Shown: piece by piece, positions 28,366 through 36,359 of the stretch
How positions within the stretch are numbered: position 1 is the first letter of the stretch
Layout: every line of letters begins with the position of its first letter
NCBI GenBank assembly: GCA_031276235.1
Contig: JAISNL010000002.1
Coordinates: 1 to 51,810, forward strand
Reading direction: 5' to 3'
DNA length: 51,810 nucleotides
Source: Prevotellaceae bacterium
GTDB lineage: Bacteria; Bacteroidota; Bacteroidia; Bacteroidales; UBA932
Translations under genes and position numbers: made by a program
Notes under the pieces: generated by a model
The model's input: the letters and a program-made list of their open reading frames with translations, nothing else
Told to the model about the DNA's origin: nothing
Database searches by the model: none

Positions 28366-28479
28366 ATGAAAAGCAGGAGAAAATTCACAAGCGACTTTCA
28401 GGCAAAATGTAGTATTAGAAGACATTCGGGACAATCCACGATGAGTGAATTGAGTAGTAAGTATGAGTTGAAAACTCAT
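28366..28479 (+). pseudogene. IS3-family OrfA (transposase) remnant
   Basis: An ATG at 28366 starts MKSRRKFTSDFQAKCSIRRH followed by SGQSTMSELSSKYELKTH. That is the N-terminal helix-turn-helix protein of IS3 elements (K-x-RRKFSSEFK...STI-ELA-KYEL). It is interrupted exactly where the ISAs1 end GGCAAACGCATT begins (28480). So an ISAs1 element landed in it. No OrfB remains. Confidence 0.7.
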
Positions 28480-28624
28480 GGCAAACGCATTAAAAAAATG
28501 AAAAAACAGGTGTTTATTAACAAAATTGGATATTGACTGTTGATAACTATTTGTTTTTTAACGTATTATATTGAGAATTATTTTGTATCTTTGTATAAAT
28601 TAAATTTTTGCATAAAATTATACA

Positions 28625-29044
28625 AACATCTTTACATTCATCTTTCGGCTCTCTTTATGATCCGCGAATTAATAGACGCAATTTACACAATTTGTTTGAT
28701 ATTATTATTTTAAGTATTCTTGCCATACTAAGTAAGCGGCGCGAAATCTTATGATTCAATATAACTTTTCGGAAAGGAAAATTTTGCCTTTCTCAAACAA
28801 TTTTTGCAACTCAAAAACAACATACCTTCGCATGACACAATCAATCGTATTTTTCAAATAATAAATCCTCTTCAATTTTAAAAATGTTTTATAAATTGGG
28901 CGCAAACGCTTAAAGACGAAAATATTATAGACCGTGTGATTGCTATTGATGAAAAAACTGTGCGCGATTCAAAAGACACTTTTCATCACAAATCGACACT
29001 TCATTCGGTACACGCGTGGAGTGTGGAAAACGGCATTTGTTTGG
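28625..29044 (+). pseudogene. ISAs1-family transposase pseudogene
   Basis: Fragments in shifting frames include FGSLYDPRINRR with NLHNLFDIIILSILAIL (N-terminal DDE_Tnp_1-associated part), FLKQFLQLKNNIPSHDTINR, and ENIIDRVIAIDEKTVRDSKD followed by TFHHKSTLHSVHAWSVENGI. The last is the hallmark around the catalytic aspartate. A deletion joins the N-terminal part to the second, and everything after the first DDE residue is gone, replaced by the MITE-like right end at 29045. Confidence 0.75.
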
Positions 29045-29173
29045 GGCAAATGCATTAAAATTATAATATATTGATAATCAAATATTGTTTTTTGATATTT
29101 AATAAAAAAACTCAAAAAATCAATCCTTAAAACGCGTGGAAATCAGATGAATAAAATTTTAAATGCGTTTGCC
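29045..29173. repeat. ISAs1-end repeat, second copy of the 128-bp MITE
   Basis: It begins GGCAAATGCATTAAAATTAT, contains TTGATAATCAAATATTG, and ends ATTTTAAATGCGTTTGCC. It matches 20919-21046 along its whole length. Here it directly abuts the cut-off transposase frame, so either a MITE replaced the end of the IS or the MITE derives from this IS end. Confidence 0.75.
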
Positions 29174-29346
29174 ATTCTCTACATACCATTTTTTTGCTAA
29201 ATCTCCTCCTCTGTCTTTGAGGCTCGGTAAGATTACAATTTTTTGCTACAATTTTTTTGAGAAAGTGAGTAGTGAAAATTCATAACTATATCTTATTAAT
29301 TTTACTGCAATACAATTTATTAATTTTCATCAACTTAATGCTTTTG

Positions 29347-29420
29347 TGGAGCATATCGGAATCGAACCGATGACCTTTTGACTGCCAGTCAAACACTCTA
29401 GCCAACTGAGCTAATACCCC
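29347..29420 (-). tRNA. tRNA-Ala(GGC)
   Basis: On the minus strand GGGGTATTAGCTCAGTTGG begins the acceptor and D arm. The anticodon stem-loop TTTGA-CTGGCAG-TCAAA gives anticodon GGC (Ala). GGTTCGATTCC is the T arm. The acceptor pairs GGGGTAT with ATGCTCC, including G3-U70, the alanine identity signal. The discriminator is A. CCA is not encoded (ACAAAA follows), so it must be added by tRNA nucleotidyltransferase. The length is 74 nt. Confidence 0.95.
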
Positions 29421-29432
29421 AATTTTATAATG

Positions 29433-29463
29433 CAAATATATATAAACAAAACGAATTAGCAAA
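29433..29463 (-). promoter_or_regulatory. Promoter of tRNA-Ala
   Basis: On the minus strand TTTG (29463-29460), a 19-bp spacer, and TATATTTG (29440-29433) followed by C lie 12 bp before the tRNA. This is an exact Bacteroidota consensus promoter. The rest of 29464-29714 shows no gene. Confidence 0.7.
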
Positions 29464-29736
29464 AAAATGACTTTTGCGAATTGTTTTTTCTCATTAGTGT
29501 TTCCAATTCGTTCTGCCTGTCTGTATTTAGAAACGAAAATATCTATTCGTACATTGCACAAGTTAGCATATGTGCTTTGAAGTGCGACCTTGCATTTTGT
29601 CGAATCTAACAAATAAACAATATTTAGCAGACGTAAATGCCTGATGCTGTCCTATATTAACCTTAATTTGCAGTAATATAAACATAAATTACATGTTTAC
29701 TGTCGTTATTTTTGTATTTTTGCACAAAATTTGAAA

Positions 29737-30213
29737 ATGCAAATTCTGAAACATACAATATTTATTTTTGCGGCATTGATATTTGCAGGTTGCGCCAATT
29801 TTGACAATGTTCATGTTAAAATAGATAGCGACAGTGTGAAAATAAGTTCTGTAAAAGGCTCTAATTTCATGCTCAACATACCAGTTGAAGTTGACAATCG
29901 CACAGCGAAGAATCTTGTGCTGAAAAAAATAAATATAGATGTACTAAAAAATGGATACAGTTTTGCAACATTAAAAATGACAGAAAAAGTTGAAATAGAA
30001 AAGCAAACAAAACAAAAATATATTATAGCGCTTAACGGAAAAATTGTTGACCCAATGAGTATGATATTTTCGGGTTTCAGCTTCAAAAATACGACAAGCG
30101 AACATTATACGTTAAATGGATATATAAAAACAGGAACTGCAACATTCAGCAGAAAAATAAAATTCAAAAACGCAGATTTTGAAACATTGATAAGTTCTTT
30201 CGGAAACAAATAA
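29737..30213 (+). CDS. Small lipoprotein with LEA14/WHy-like domain
   Basis: 158 residues from ATG 29737 (a TTG two codons upstream is less likely). The signal peptide ends in a lipobox IFAGC (Cys at residue 19), so it is lipid-anchored. The body SNFMLNIPVEVDNRTAKNLV and LKKINIDVLKNGYSFATLKM matches the beta-sandwich pattern of LEA type-2/WHy domains, seen in small cell-envelope lipoproteins. Its role is unknown. It is the first gene of a set with a SPOR protein and the PurF homologue, preceded by TATTTTTG (29715-29722) as -7 element. Confidence 0.72.
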   Translation: MQILKHTIFIFAALIFAGCANFDNVHVKIDSDSVKISSVKGSNFMLNIPVEVDNRTAKNLVLKKINIDVLKNGYSFATLKMTEKVEIEKQTKQKYIIALNGKIVDPMSMIFSGFSFKNTTSEHYTLNGYIKTGTATFSRKIKFKNADFETLISSFGNK

Positions 30214-30233
30214 AAATAAAATAGTTCATTTAT

Positions 30234-30719
30234 ATGAAAAACAAATTGCTGATAATTACATTGCTCGGAACATTTGCAGCGTTTTCTGCAAAATCGCAAA
30301 CTTCTGAAACCGATTCCGTATTCGTAAAGTTGGATTCGACATTTGTAAATATAATAGAAGATATGGAAAATTTGTCGCAAGGCAAAATCACAGTAATTCA
30401 AAGCGCTGATATTGATGAAGCTCTATCGTTACACAGAGCCGAAAATTTCAAAACGCAAAAAATTACAGGCTATCGTATATGTATATTTCGCGACAATCAA
30501 CAAAATTCCCGCTCAATAGCATTGCAAACAAAACAAAATTTCAAATCTGAATATCCCGACATTCCCATATATTTGGAATATAAAAATCCTTATTTTTACG
30601 TATATGCAGGCGATTTTAGAACAAAAGAAGATGCAGAAAAATTCAAACGCGAAATAAATGCAGAGTATCCAAAATCGTGGTTGTCGAACGAAATAAAAAT
30701 AAATCTTCCATCGTTATGA
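30234..30719 (+). CDS. Exported SPOR-domain protein
   Basis: 161 residues with signal peptide (NKLLIITLLGTFAAFSAKSQ). The C-terminal ~75 residues form a SPOR domain: GYRICIFRDNQQNSRSIALQ, DIPIYLEYKNPYFYVYAGDF and RTKEDAEKFKREINAEYPKS. SPOR domains bind denuded glycan strands of peptidoglycan, usually at division sites. The N-terminal part (residues 25-80) has no known motif. It starts 20 bp after the lipoprotein gene, and its stop overlaps the PurF gene start by 4 bp, so they are translationally coupled. Confidence 0.8.
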   Translation: MKNKLLIITLLGTFAAFSAKSQTSETDSVFVKLDSTFVNIIEDMENLSQGKITVIQSADIDEALSLHRAENFKTQKITGYRICIFRDNQQNSRSIALQTKQNFKSEYPDIPIYLEYKNPYFYVYAGDFRTKEDAEKFKREINAEYPKSWLSNEIKINLPSL

Positions 30720-32605
30720 GCGACCAAATAAAGCACGAATGTGGTATTGCCTTAATACGTCTGCGCAAACCGCTTGATTACTATTACCAAAAATACGGAA
30801 CATGGGCTTATGGAATCCAGCGATTATATCTGCTTATGGAAAAACAGCACAACCGTGGACAAGATGGTGCAGGAGTTGCAAGTTTAAAACTAAATCCCAA
30901 ACCCGGAAAAAGTTATATTCACCGTTCGCGTTCAAATGATAAATCATCTCTCAACGACGTATTCGATTTTATAAAAAATTCAATAAAAACAAATTCGGAA
31001 CAGGAAGAAAATCCCGAATGGGCAAAAGAAAATTTACCTTTTGCAGCAGAACTATACCTCGGACATTTGCGCTACGGAACTTTTGGCGGCAACTCAATAG
31101 AACATGTTCATCCCGTGATGCGGGCAAGCAACTGGCTTTCGAGAAATCTTGTTGTTGCCGGAAATTTTAATCTGACAAATACGGACGAAATATACAATCA
31201 ACTGCTTAATATAGGACAACAACCGCGTGAAATTTCCGATGCTGTTACAATTCTCGAAGAAATAGGATATTATCTTGACGAAGAAAACAATAATCTTTAC
31301 GAAAAATATAAACAGCAAGGATTTTCAAAAATAGAAATCTCAAAACGAACAGCCGAAGAAATTAATATCTCGAATATTCTGAAACGCGCAACGCGAAGAT
31401 TTGACGGCGGTTATGTAATTGCAGGAATGACAGGTAACGGAGACGCTTTTGTAGTTAGAGACCCAAACGGTATTCGTCCTGCATTTTACTACGTAAACGA
31501 CGAAATTATTGCCGTTGCGTCCGAACGTCCCGTACTGCAAACAGCCCTTGATGTGAGAACAAACGGAATAAGCGAAATACCGCCCGGTTCTGCATTAATC
31601 ATAAATAAAGACGGTAATTGTAGAACTGAACAGATTATCGCCGCAGGCGAAAAAAAAGCATGTTCTTTCGAACGTATTTACTTTTCACGCGGAACAGACA
31701 AGGAAATTTATCGCGAACGCAAAAAACTCGGCGAACTGCTCACCGATGCAATATTGAAATCTATTGATTATGATTTGGATAATACTGTTTTTTCGTTCAT
31801 TCCCAACACAGCAGAAACGGCATTTTTCGGAATGTTGAAAGGCATAGAAGATTTTATGCTGCGCGACAAACAGCGACAAATCATAGAATCGCACAAACTG
31901 CTTAATTACGATGAACTGTGGAATATTATAACCCGCCGACCGCGTTACGAAAAAATCGCCGTGAAAGATGCCAAATTGCGTACATTCATCACCGAAGGCG
32001 AAGCGCGTACAAATCTTGTTGAACATATTTATGATGTTACATACGGCGTAATTCGCCGCAATCAGGACAATCTTGTCATTATTGACGATTCCATTGTACG
32101 CGGCACAACATTGAAACGCAGTATAATCAGTATTTTAGACAGACTGGAACCTCGCAAAATAGTAGTTGTAAGTTCGTGTCCTCAAATTCGATATCCTGAC
32201 TGCTACGGCATAGACATGTCACGAATGAACGAATTTTGCGCCTTCCTTGCTGCAATTGAATTACTGAAAGAAAACGGCAAAGAACATGTAATTGAAGATG
32301 TTTATAAACAATGCAAAACGCAGGAATATCAGGACAAAGAAGAAATAGTAAACTATGTGAAAAATATTTACTTGCCTTTCACAGACGAACAAGTTGCCGT
32401 AAAAATAGCACAAATGCTGAAACCTGAAAATTCCAAAGCCGAAGTGCAGCTTGTATTTCAGTCAGTTGAAAATTTACATGTCGCTTGTCCAGAACACACT
32501 GGCGACTGGTATTTCACAGGTAATTATCCAACGCCCGGTGGAAATAAAGTTGTAAACAAAGCTTTTATCAACTATTACGAAGGAAAAAACGACCGACCGT
32601 ATTAA
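30716..32605 (+). CDS. purF: Amidophosphoribosyltransferase, large Bacteroidota-type PurF homologue
   Basis: 629 residues from the ATG at 30716. The N-terminal nucleophile glutaminase begins with HECGIALIRLRKPLDYYYQK (Cys9), followed by LMEKQHNRGQDGAGVASLKL and LGHLRYGTFGGNS. The PRTase domain has the PRPP loop NLVIIDDSIVRGTTLKRSII. It makes 5-phosphoribosylamine from PRPP and glutamine, the first step of purine synthesis. It is about 120 residues longer than E. coli PurF because of insertions. This long form is typical of a second Bacteroidota PurF-like protein, so a different or regulatory role is possible. It is coupled to the SPOR gene. Cys9 implies a short propeptide (MSDQIKHE) to be removed. 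Confidence 0.85.
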   Translation: MSDQIKHECGIALIRLRKPLDYYYQKYGTWAYGIQRLYLLMEKQHNRGQDGAGVASLKLNPKPGKSYIHRSRSNDKSSLNDVFDFIKNSIKTNSEQEENPEWAKENLPFAAELYLGHLRYGTFGGNSIEHVHPVMRASNWLSRNLVVAGNFNLTNTDEIYNQLLNIGQQPREISDAVTILEEIGYYLDEENNNLYEKYKQQGFSKIEISKRTAEEINISNILKRATRRFDGGYVIAGMTGNGDAFVVRDPNGIRPAFYYVNDEIIAVASERPVLQTALDVRTNGISEIPPGSALIINKDGNCRTEQIIAAGEKKACSFERIYFSRGTDKEIYRERKKLGELLTDAILKSIDYDLDNTVFSFIPNTAETAFFGMLKGIEDFMLRDKQRQIIESHKLLNYDELWNIITRRPRYEKIAVKDAKLRTFITEGEARTNLVEHIYDVTYGVIRRNQDNLVIIDDSIVRGTTLKRSIISILDRLEPRKIVVVSSCPQIRYPDCYGIDMSRMNEFCAFLAAIELLKENGKEHVIEDVYKQCKTQEYQDKEEIVNYVKNIYLPFTDEQVAVKIAQMLKPENSKAEVQLVFQSVENLHVACPEHTGDWYFTGNYPTPGGNKVVNKAFINYYEGKNDRPY

Positions 32606-32612
32606 AAATCAG

Positions 32613-32650
32613 TATCTCCTTACCAACCAAATTCAGGCGATATTGAGGAA
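32613..32650 (-). repeat. Dispersed 35-bp motif, copy at 32.6 kb
   Basis: Read on the minus strand: ATCATTCCTCAATATCGCC then TGAATTTGGTTGGTAAGGAG. It matches sequences at about 5341-5378 (plus) and 51645-51684 (minus) with a few changes. At 51.6 kb it sits just past an IS5/IS1182-like transposase tail, so it may be an IS end. Confidence 0.5.
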
Positions 32651-32709
32651 TGATATTTTTGCTGTAAAATGTAAAGTTTATTTGTTCGAAGGTTACTCAT
32701 TAAAAAATT

Positions 32710-32742
32710 AAAAGAGACTGTTTTTCAGGCAATCTCTTTTTT
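32710..32742. terminator. Terminator between convergent purF and pckA
   Basis: AAAAGAGA (32710-32717) pairs with TCTCTTTT (32733-32740), with CTG/CAG extending the stem and a following TT. It is A/T flanked on both sides, so bidirectional action is likely. Confidence 0.75.
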
Positions 32743-32769
32743 GGGTGTCTTTATGTATGTTTTTTTGTT

Positions 32770-34377
32770 TTACTGTAATTTTGGACCTGCAGCAACAAGA
32801 ATTTTCCCTGCTTCGTTACCCGTAAATTTCACAAAATTCTTTATAAATCTGCCTGCCAAATCTTTTGCTTTTGTATCCCATTCGCCGTTATTTGCATAAG
32901 TATCGCGCGGGTCAAGGATTTTGGGGTCAACTCCGGGAAGTTCTGTTGGCGCTTCAAAATCAAAATAATCTATTTGTTTTGTCGGAGCGTTATCAATACT
33001 TCCGTTAAGAATTGCATCTATAATTCCGCGAGTATCTTTTATTGATATTCGTTTTCCTGTTCCGTTCCATCCTGTGTTTACAAGATATGCTTTTGCTCCC
33101 GACAGTTCCATTCTTTTCACCAATTCTTCACCATATTTTGTAGGATGCAAACTTAGAAAAGCAGCGCCGAAACATGCTGAAAATGTTGGAGTAGGTTCTG
33201 TAATTCCACGTTCTGTACCTGCAAGTTTTGCAGTAAATCCGCTTAAAAAATAGTATTTTGTCTGTTCTGGAGTTAATATTGATACAGGAGGAAGCACGCC
33301 GAAAGCATCAGCTGAAAGGAAAATAACTTTCTTTGCAGCAGGAGCTTTTGATACTGGTTTAACAATATTTTCGATATGATAAATAGGATACGAAACGCGA
33401 GTGTTTTCGGTAACCGACTTGTCGTTGAAATCAATTTTGCCATTTTCGTCAACCGTAACATTTTCGAGTAATGCGTCGCGGCGTATTGCATTCCAAATAT
33501 CAGGTTCGCTTTCTTTGTCAAGGTTTATGACTTTGGCATAGCAGCCGCCTTCAAAGTTGAAAATTCCTTCGTCATCCCAGCCGTGTTCATCATCGCCTAT
33601 CAGTTCGCGTTTGGGGTCGGTTGACAGCGTTGTTTTTCCTGTTCCCGAAAGTCCAAAAAAGATGGCTGTTTCGCCTTTCGCATTTGTATTAGCCGAGCAA
33701 TGCATCGAGGCAATTCCTTTGAGCGGCAGCAGATAATTCATATACGAAAACATGCCTTTTTTCATTTCGCCTCCATACCATGTATTAAGTATAACCTGAA
33801 TTTTTTCGGTAAGATTAAATACTATTGCCGTTTCCGAATTCAGCCCGAGTTCTTTGTAATTGTCTATTTTTGCTTTTGCAGCGTTGAATACAACAAAATC
33901 GGGTTCGCCATAGTTGGCAAGTTCTGCGTCTGTTGGACGAATGAACATGTTTTTTACAAAATGAGCCTGCCATGCAACTTCGCATATAAAACGAATTTTA
34001 AGGCGGGTATTTTCGTTTGCTCCGCAGAAAGTATCAACTACATATAATTTTTTACTTGATAACTGTTTACATGCAATATCTTTCAGCGCCTTCCACGTTT
34101 CTATACTCACCGGCTTATTGTCATTTTTGTATTCATCGGATGTCCACCAGATTGTATCTTTTGAAGTTTCATCCAACACAAAAAATTTATCTTTGGGCGA
34201 ACGTCCAGTGTAAATGCCTGTCATTACGTTTACAGCGCCCATTTCTGTAACTTGTCCAGCTTCAAAGCCAGTCAGCGAAGGGTCAATTTCCGCTTTGTAC
34301 AAATCATCGTATGAAGGATTGTAAATAATTTCCTTTACGTCTTTGATTCCGTACTTTGTTAAATCTAAATTTCTCAT
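32770..34377 (-). CDS. pckA: Phosphoenolpyruvate carboxykinase (ATP)
   Basis: 535 residues from ATG 34377 ([10 protein letters not shown]); the frame extends 10 codons further, but this is the family start. The kinase P-loop is [11 protein letters not shown], followed by the metal/Asp motif [22 protein letters not shown] near residue 60 and the late [13 protein letters not shown] are family signatures. It interconverts oxaloacetate + ATP and PEP + CO2 + ADP. In fermentative Bacteroidota it commonly runs toward oxaloacetate, feeding the fumarate-succinate branch (fumarase is also in this window). A promoter lies at 34422-34429. Confidence 0.96.
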   Translation of the reverse strand: MRNLDLTKYGIKDVKEIIYNPSYDDLYKAEIDPSLTGFEAGQVTEMGAVNVMTGIYTGRSPKDKFFVLDETSKDTIWWTSDEYKNDNKPVSIETWKALKDIACKQLSSKKLYVVDTFCGANENTRLKIRFICEVAWQAHFVKNMFIRPTDAELANYGEPDFVVFNAAKAKIDNYKELGLNSETAIVFNLTEKIQVILNTWYGGEMKKGMFSYMNYLLPLKGIASMHCSANTNAKGETAIFFGLSGTGKTTLSTDPKRELIGDDEHGWDDEGIFNFEGGCYAKVINLDKESEPDIWNAIRRDALLENVTVDENGKIDFNDKSVTENTRVSYPIYHIENIVKPVSKAPAAKKVIFLSADAFGVLPPVSILTPEQTKYYFLSGFTAKLAGTERGITEPTPTFSACFGAAFLSLHPTKYGEELVKRMELSGAKAYLVNTGWNGTGKRISIKDTRGIIDAILNGSIDNAPTKQIDYFDFEAPTELPGVDPKILDPRDTYANNGEWDTKAKDLAGRFIKNFVKFTGNEAGKILVAAGPKLQ

Positions 34378-34421
34378 AAGATATTTATTATTTATTTTAA
34401 TTTCCAAATTTTATGAATTGG

Positions 34422-34429
34422 CAAAGGTA
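34422..34429 (-). promoter_or_regulatory. -7 promoter element of pckA
   Basis: TACCTTTG followed by C on the minus strand, 45 bp before the ATG. Between 34430 and 34690 I see only AT-rich DNA. Confidence 0.55.
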
Positions 34430-34699
34430 GTTATTTTTAGTACAAAATTCCATAAATTTGCGAAATATCAATTTAATTAATGTTAAACAGTTTATTGTTC
34501 AAATTTTATAAAATTGCAACACAACGTGTCAAAATGATTTAACGCGCGGAACTATAATCTGTTTAAATGACTTTGTTCTAATTTTCAGATTAATCATATA
34601 TTTTACGATTATCATATACATATACTATATTTGATATTATTCCACAACTGTTTTTTTTAATTTTTTCAATGAAATTTTCATTATTGTAAAATAATGTTA

Positions 34700-34707
34700 T
34701 AACTTTG
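34700..34707 (+). promoter_or_regulatory. -7 promoter element upstream of the structured RNA
   Basis: TAACTTTG followed by C fits TAnnTTTGY. A TTTC 20 bp upstream (34676-34679) could serve as a weak -33 box. The start point would be about 34714. Confidence 0.5.
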
Positions 34708-34758
34708 CGGTTGAAAATGTAAATATTGTATGCTTATGAATTGAAAACAGGCAAACAG

Positions 34759-34965
34759 TACGCACATTTTAGATTGGAAAAAGCGTTTAGCTGAATCTTA
34801 GGCTTATTGAAACTTAGACAATTTCAAAAAACTGCCATGAGTAATGCTAGTCGCTCACGCCTTTTCGGCGTGGGCATTTACTCATATTTTATTTGGCAGT
34901 TTAGGTAGTCTAAGACCTCAATAAGCAGATTAACAGAGTTTGTCCGCGCTTTTTTTATGTGCGTA
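34759..34965 (+). ncRNA. Structured ncRNA, 6S RNA-like candidate
   Basis: A single long irregular hairpin is built from consecutive paired segments. TACGCACAT (34759-34767) pairs with ATGTGCGTA (34957-34965). After a large internal bubble, CTTATTGA (34803-34810) pairs with TCAATAAG (34918-34925), TTAGAC (34814-34819) with GTCTAA (34908-34913), AAACTGCC (34829-34836) with GGCAGTTT (34895-34902), GAGTAATGC (34839-34847) with GCATTTACTC (34874-34883), and CACGCC (34856-34861) with GGCGTG (34867-34872). Asymmetric internal loops and a separate promoter argue for RNA rather than a MITE. A closing stem, central bubble and long terminal stem over ~200 nt is the 6S RNA plan. I have no sequence-level proof of identity. 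Confidence 0.6.
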
Positions 34966-35106
34966 TATGAAAATGAATTAGAACATAAGGACAAAAATCC
35001 GGAATTGTCGAAACCGGGCGTTAAATAAAAATGCGACTGAAAGTCTGAATAAGCCGAATATAGACGTAAAATAAGAAGTAGGCGTTATTTAAAATTATAA
35101 ATTATT

Positions 35107-35766
35107 ATGAGTTCAACATCGTGGTTGGAAACAACAAAAAAAAGTATTACAAGTTCAACATCGTGGTTAGAAATAACAAAAACCATTTTTTTAGGAGTAT
35201 TATTATACTCGATAGCAAATGTATTATATGCAATTATTGGTCCAATAAACTCACTTGCAAGTTTCGGCAGTTCGATAGCAAATGCCGTTGGTAGAGGAGG
35301 AGGAAGCATTGGTGGTATCGCTGCATTTTTTAATATTTTAACCTACTTGCTTTTAATTGGAATTGTAGGTGGATATGTATTATTTGTGCTTGGCTTGACG
35401 AATTTTTCAAAAATCCTTGAAGCGCCAGACGGCAAGTCTGTTGAAAGCGTCCGCAACGGCGCAATAGTAATGTTAGCCGGCGCTATTATCAAGGTTTTAA
35501 TATGGTCGCTTCTCGGATCTATTGTTTATATTGTTGGATTTATTTTGATGACGCTGGGATATTCAAACTTGAAAAATTCGCAGACATTTCCACAGGAAGC
35601 GAGAAATGGAGCATCAAAATTGTTTACGGCGATGCTTTTGTCGTTAGCAGGAGCAATTTTGGGATTCATTCCTCTTGCCGGCGGTTTTATCAATGCAGTA
35701 TTGAGTATAATAGCATTCTTCTTGATTTTGTCCGGTTGGGCAACAATCAAAAATACGAAAGCTTAG
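35107..35766 (+). CDS. Hypothetical multi-pass membrane protein
   Basis: 219 residues with four to five hydrophobic helices: IFLGVLLYSIANVLYAIIGP, FNILTYLLLIGIVGGYVLFV, NGAIVMLAGAIIKVLIWSLL and LFTAMLLSLAGAILGFIPLA. There are no catalytic motifs and I do not recognise the family; a glycine/alanine-rich pattern suggests a small channel or scaffold protein. Odd: the first 28 residues are a 14-residue direct repeat (SSTSWLETTKKSIT / SSTSWLEITKTIFL), a recent 42-bp duplication. The gene lies 140 bp after the structured RNA and is followed by a terminator. Confidence 0.6.
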   Translation: MSSTSWLETTKKSITSSTSWLEITKTIFLGVLLYSIANVLYAIIGPINSLASFGSSIANAVGRGGGSIGGIAAFFNILTYLLLIGIVGGYVLFVLGLTNFSKILEAPDGKSVESVRNGAIVMLAGAIIKVLIWSLLGSIVYIVGFILMTLGYSNLKNSQTFPQEARNGASKLFTAMLLSLAGAILGFIPLAGGFINAVLSIIAFFLILSGWATIKNTKA

Positions 35767-35794
35767 AAATAAGAAATTAAACCTTTGAATCATG

Positions 35795-35860
35795 AACTTT
35801 CCCATTTTGACGAAATTTTTAATGTTCCAAAACCCGTGCAAAGTGGGAGAGTTTTTTATT
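35795..35860 (+). terminator. Rho-independent terminator after the membrane-protein gene
   Basis: AACTTTCCCATTTTG (35795-35809) pairs imperfectly with CAAAGTGGGAGAGTT (35839-35853), followed by TTTTTATTT. A long loop lies between them. Confidence 0.65.
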
Positions 35861-35887
35861 TCAGGTTTGCAATAGCGAAGAAAAATT

Positions 35888-36022
35888 CCATGTGCCGTAA
35901 ACGTGCGTTTCCATGTGCCGTAAACGTGCGTTTCCATGTGCCGTAAACGTGCGTTTACATGTATCGTAAACGTGCGTTTACATGTATCGTAAACGTGCGT
36001 TTACATGTATCGTAAACGTGCG
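35888..36022. repeat. Tandem array, 6 units of 23 bp (array E)
   Basis: Three units of CCATGTGCCGTAAACGTGCG+TTT are followed by three of ACATGTATCGTAAACGTGCG(+TTT), the last partial. The core GTAAACG-TG-CGTTTAC is a perfect palindrome that forms across the later units. The 23-bp period breaks any reading frame, so this is a DNA or RNA signal. The remainder of 36023-36336 has no supportable gene. Confidence 0.85.
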
Positions 36023-36359
36023 AATGAATAAGGCTCTGCCATGCGGCGGATAATAATTGGAAACAATAAATCTTTAGCAATTTATGGTAATACAATGATA
36101 AATAATCTTCATAAAAAAACTAAACACTAAATTCGCGGAAATAAAAATGAAACAACAAATAACAATAACAAACGAAAAAGTCAACTAATCTTGCAGGCAA
36201 AACAGTACGTGAATTAACCTGTCTCTCTTTTTCTGCGCACGGGATTATTATGGCAAATTCAAAATGAATATCAATTTGAACGTTTTATCATTAATCGTTA
36301 TTTATTCCTTTTTATTGCATTTTGACAAATCATTCTTAATTTTGCGCAAAAATTATACA

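Larger units (their letters stand above)
28480..29173 (+). mobile_element. Degenerate ISAs1-family insertion sequence
   Basis: The left end GGCAAACGCATT at 28480 and the right end AAATGCGTTTGCC ending at 29173 are inverted complements. In between is a decayed transposase reading frame (see next entry), far shorter than the ~1.2 kb of an intact ISAs1 element, so an internal deletion has occurred. The element interrupts an IS3 OrfA fragment. Confidence 0.72.
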
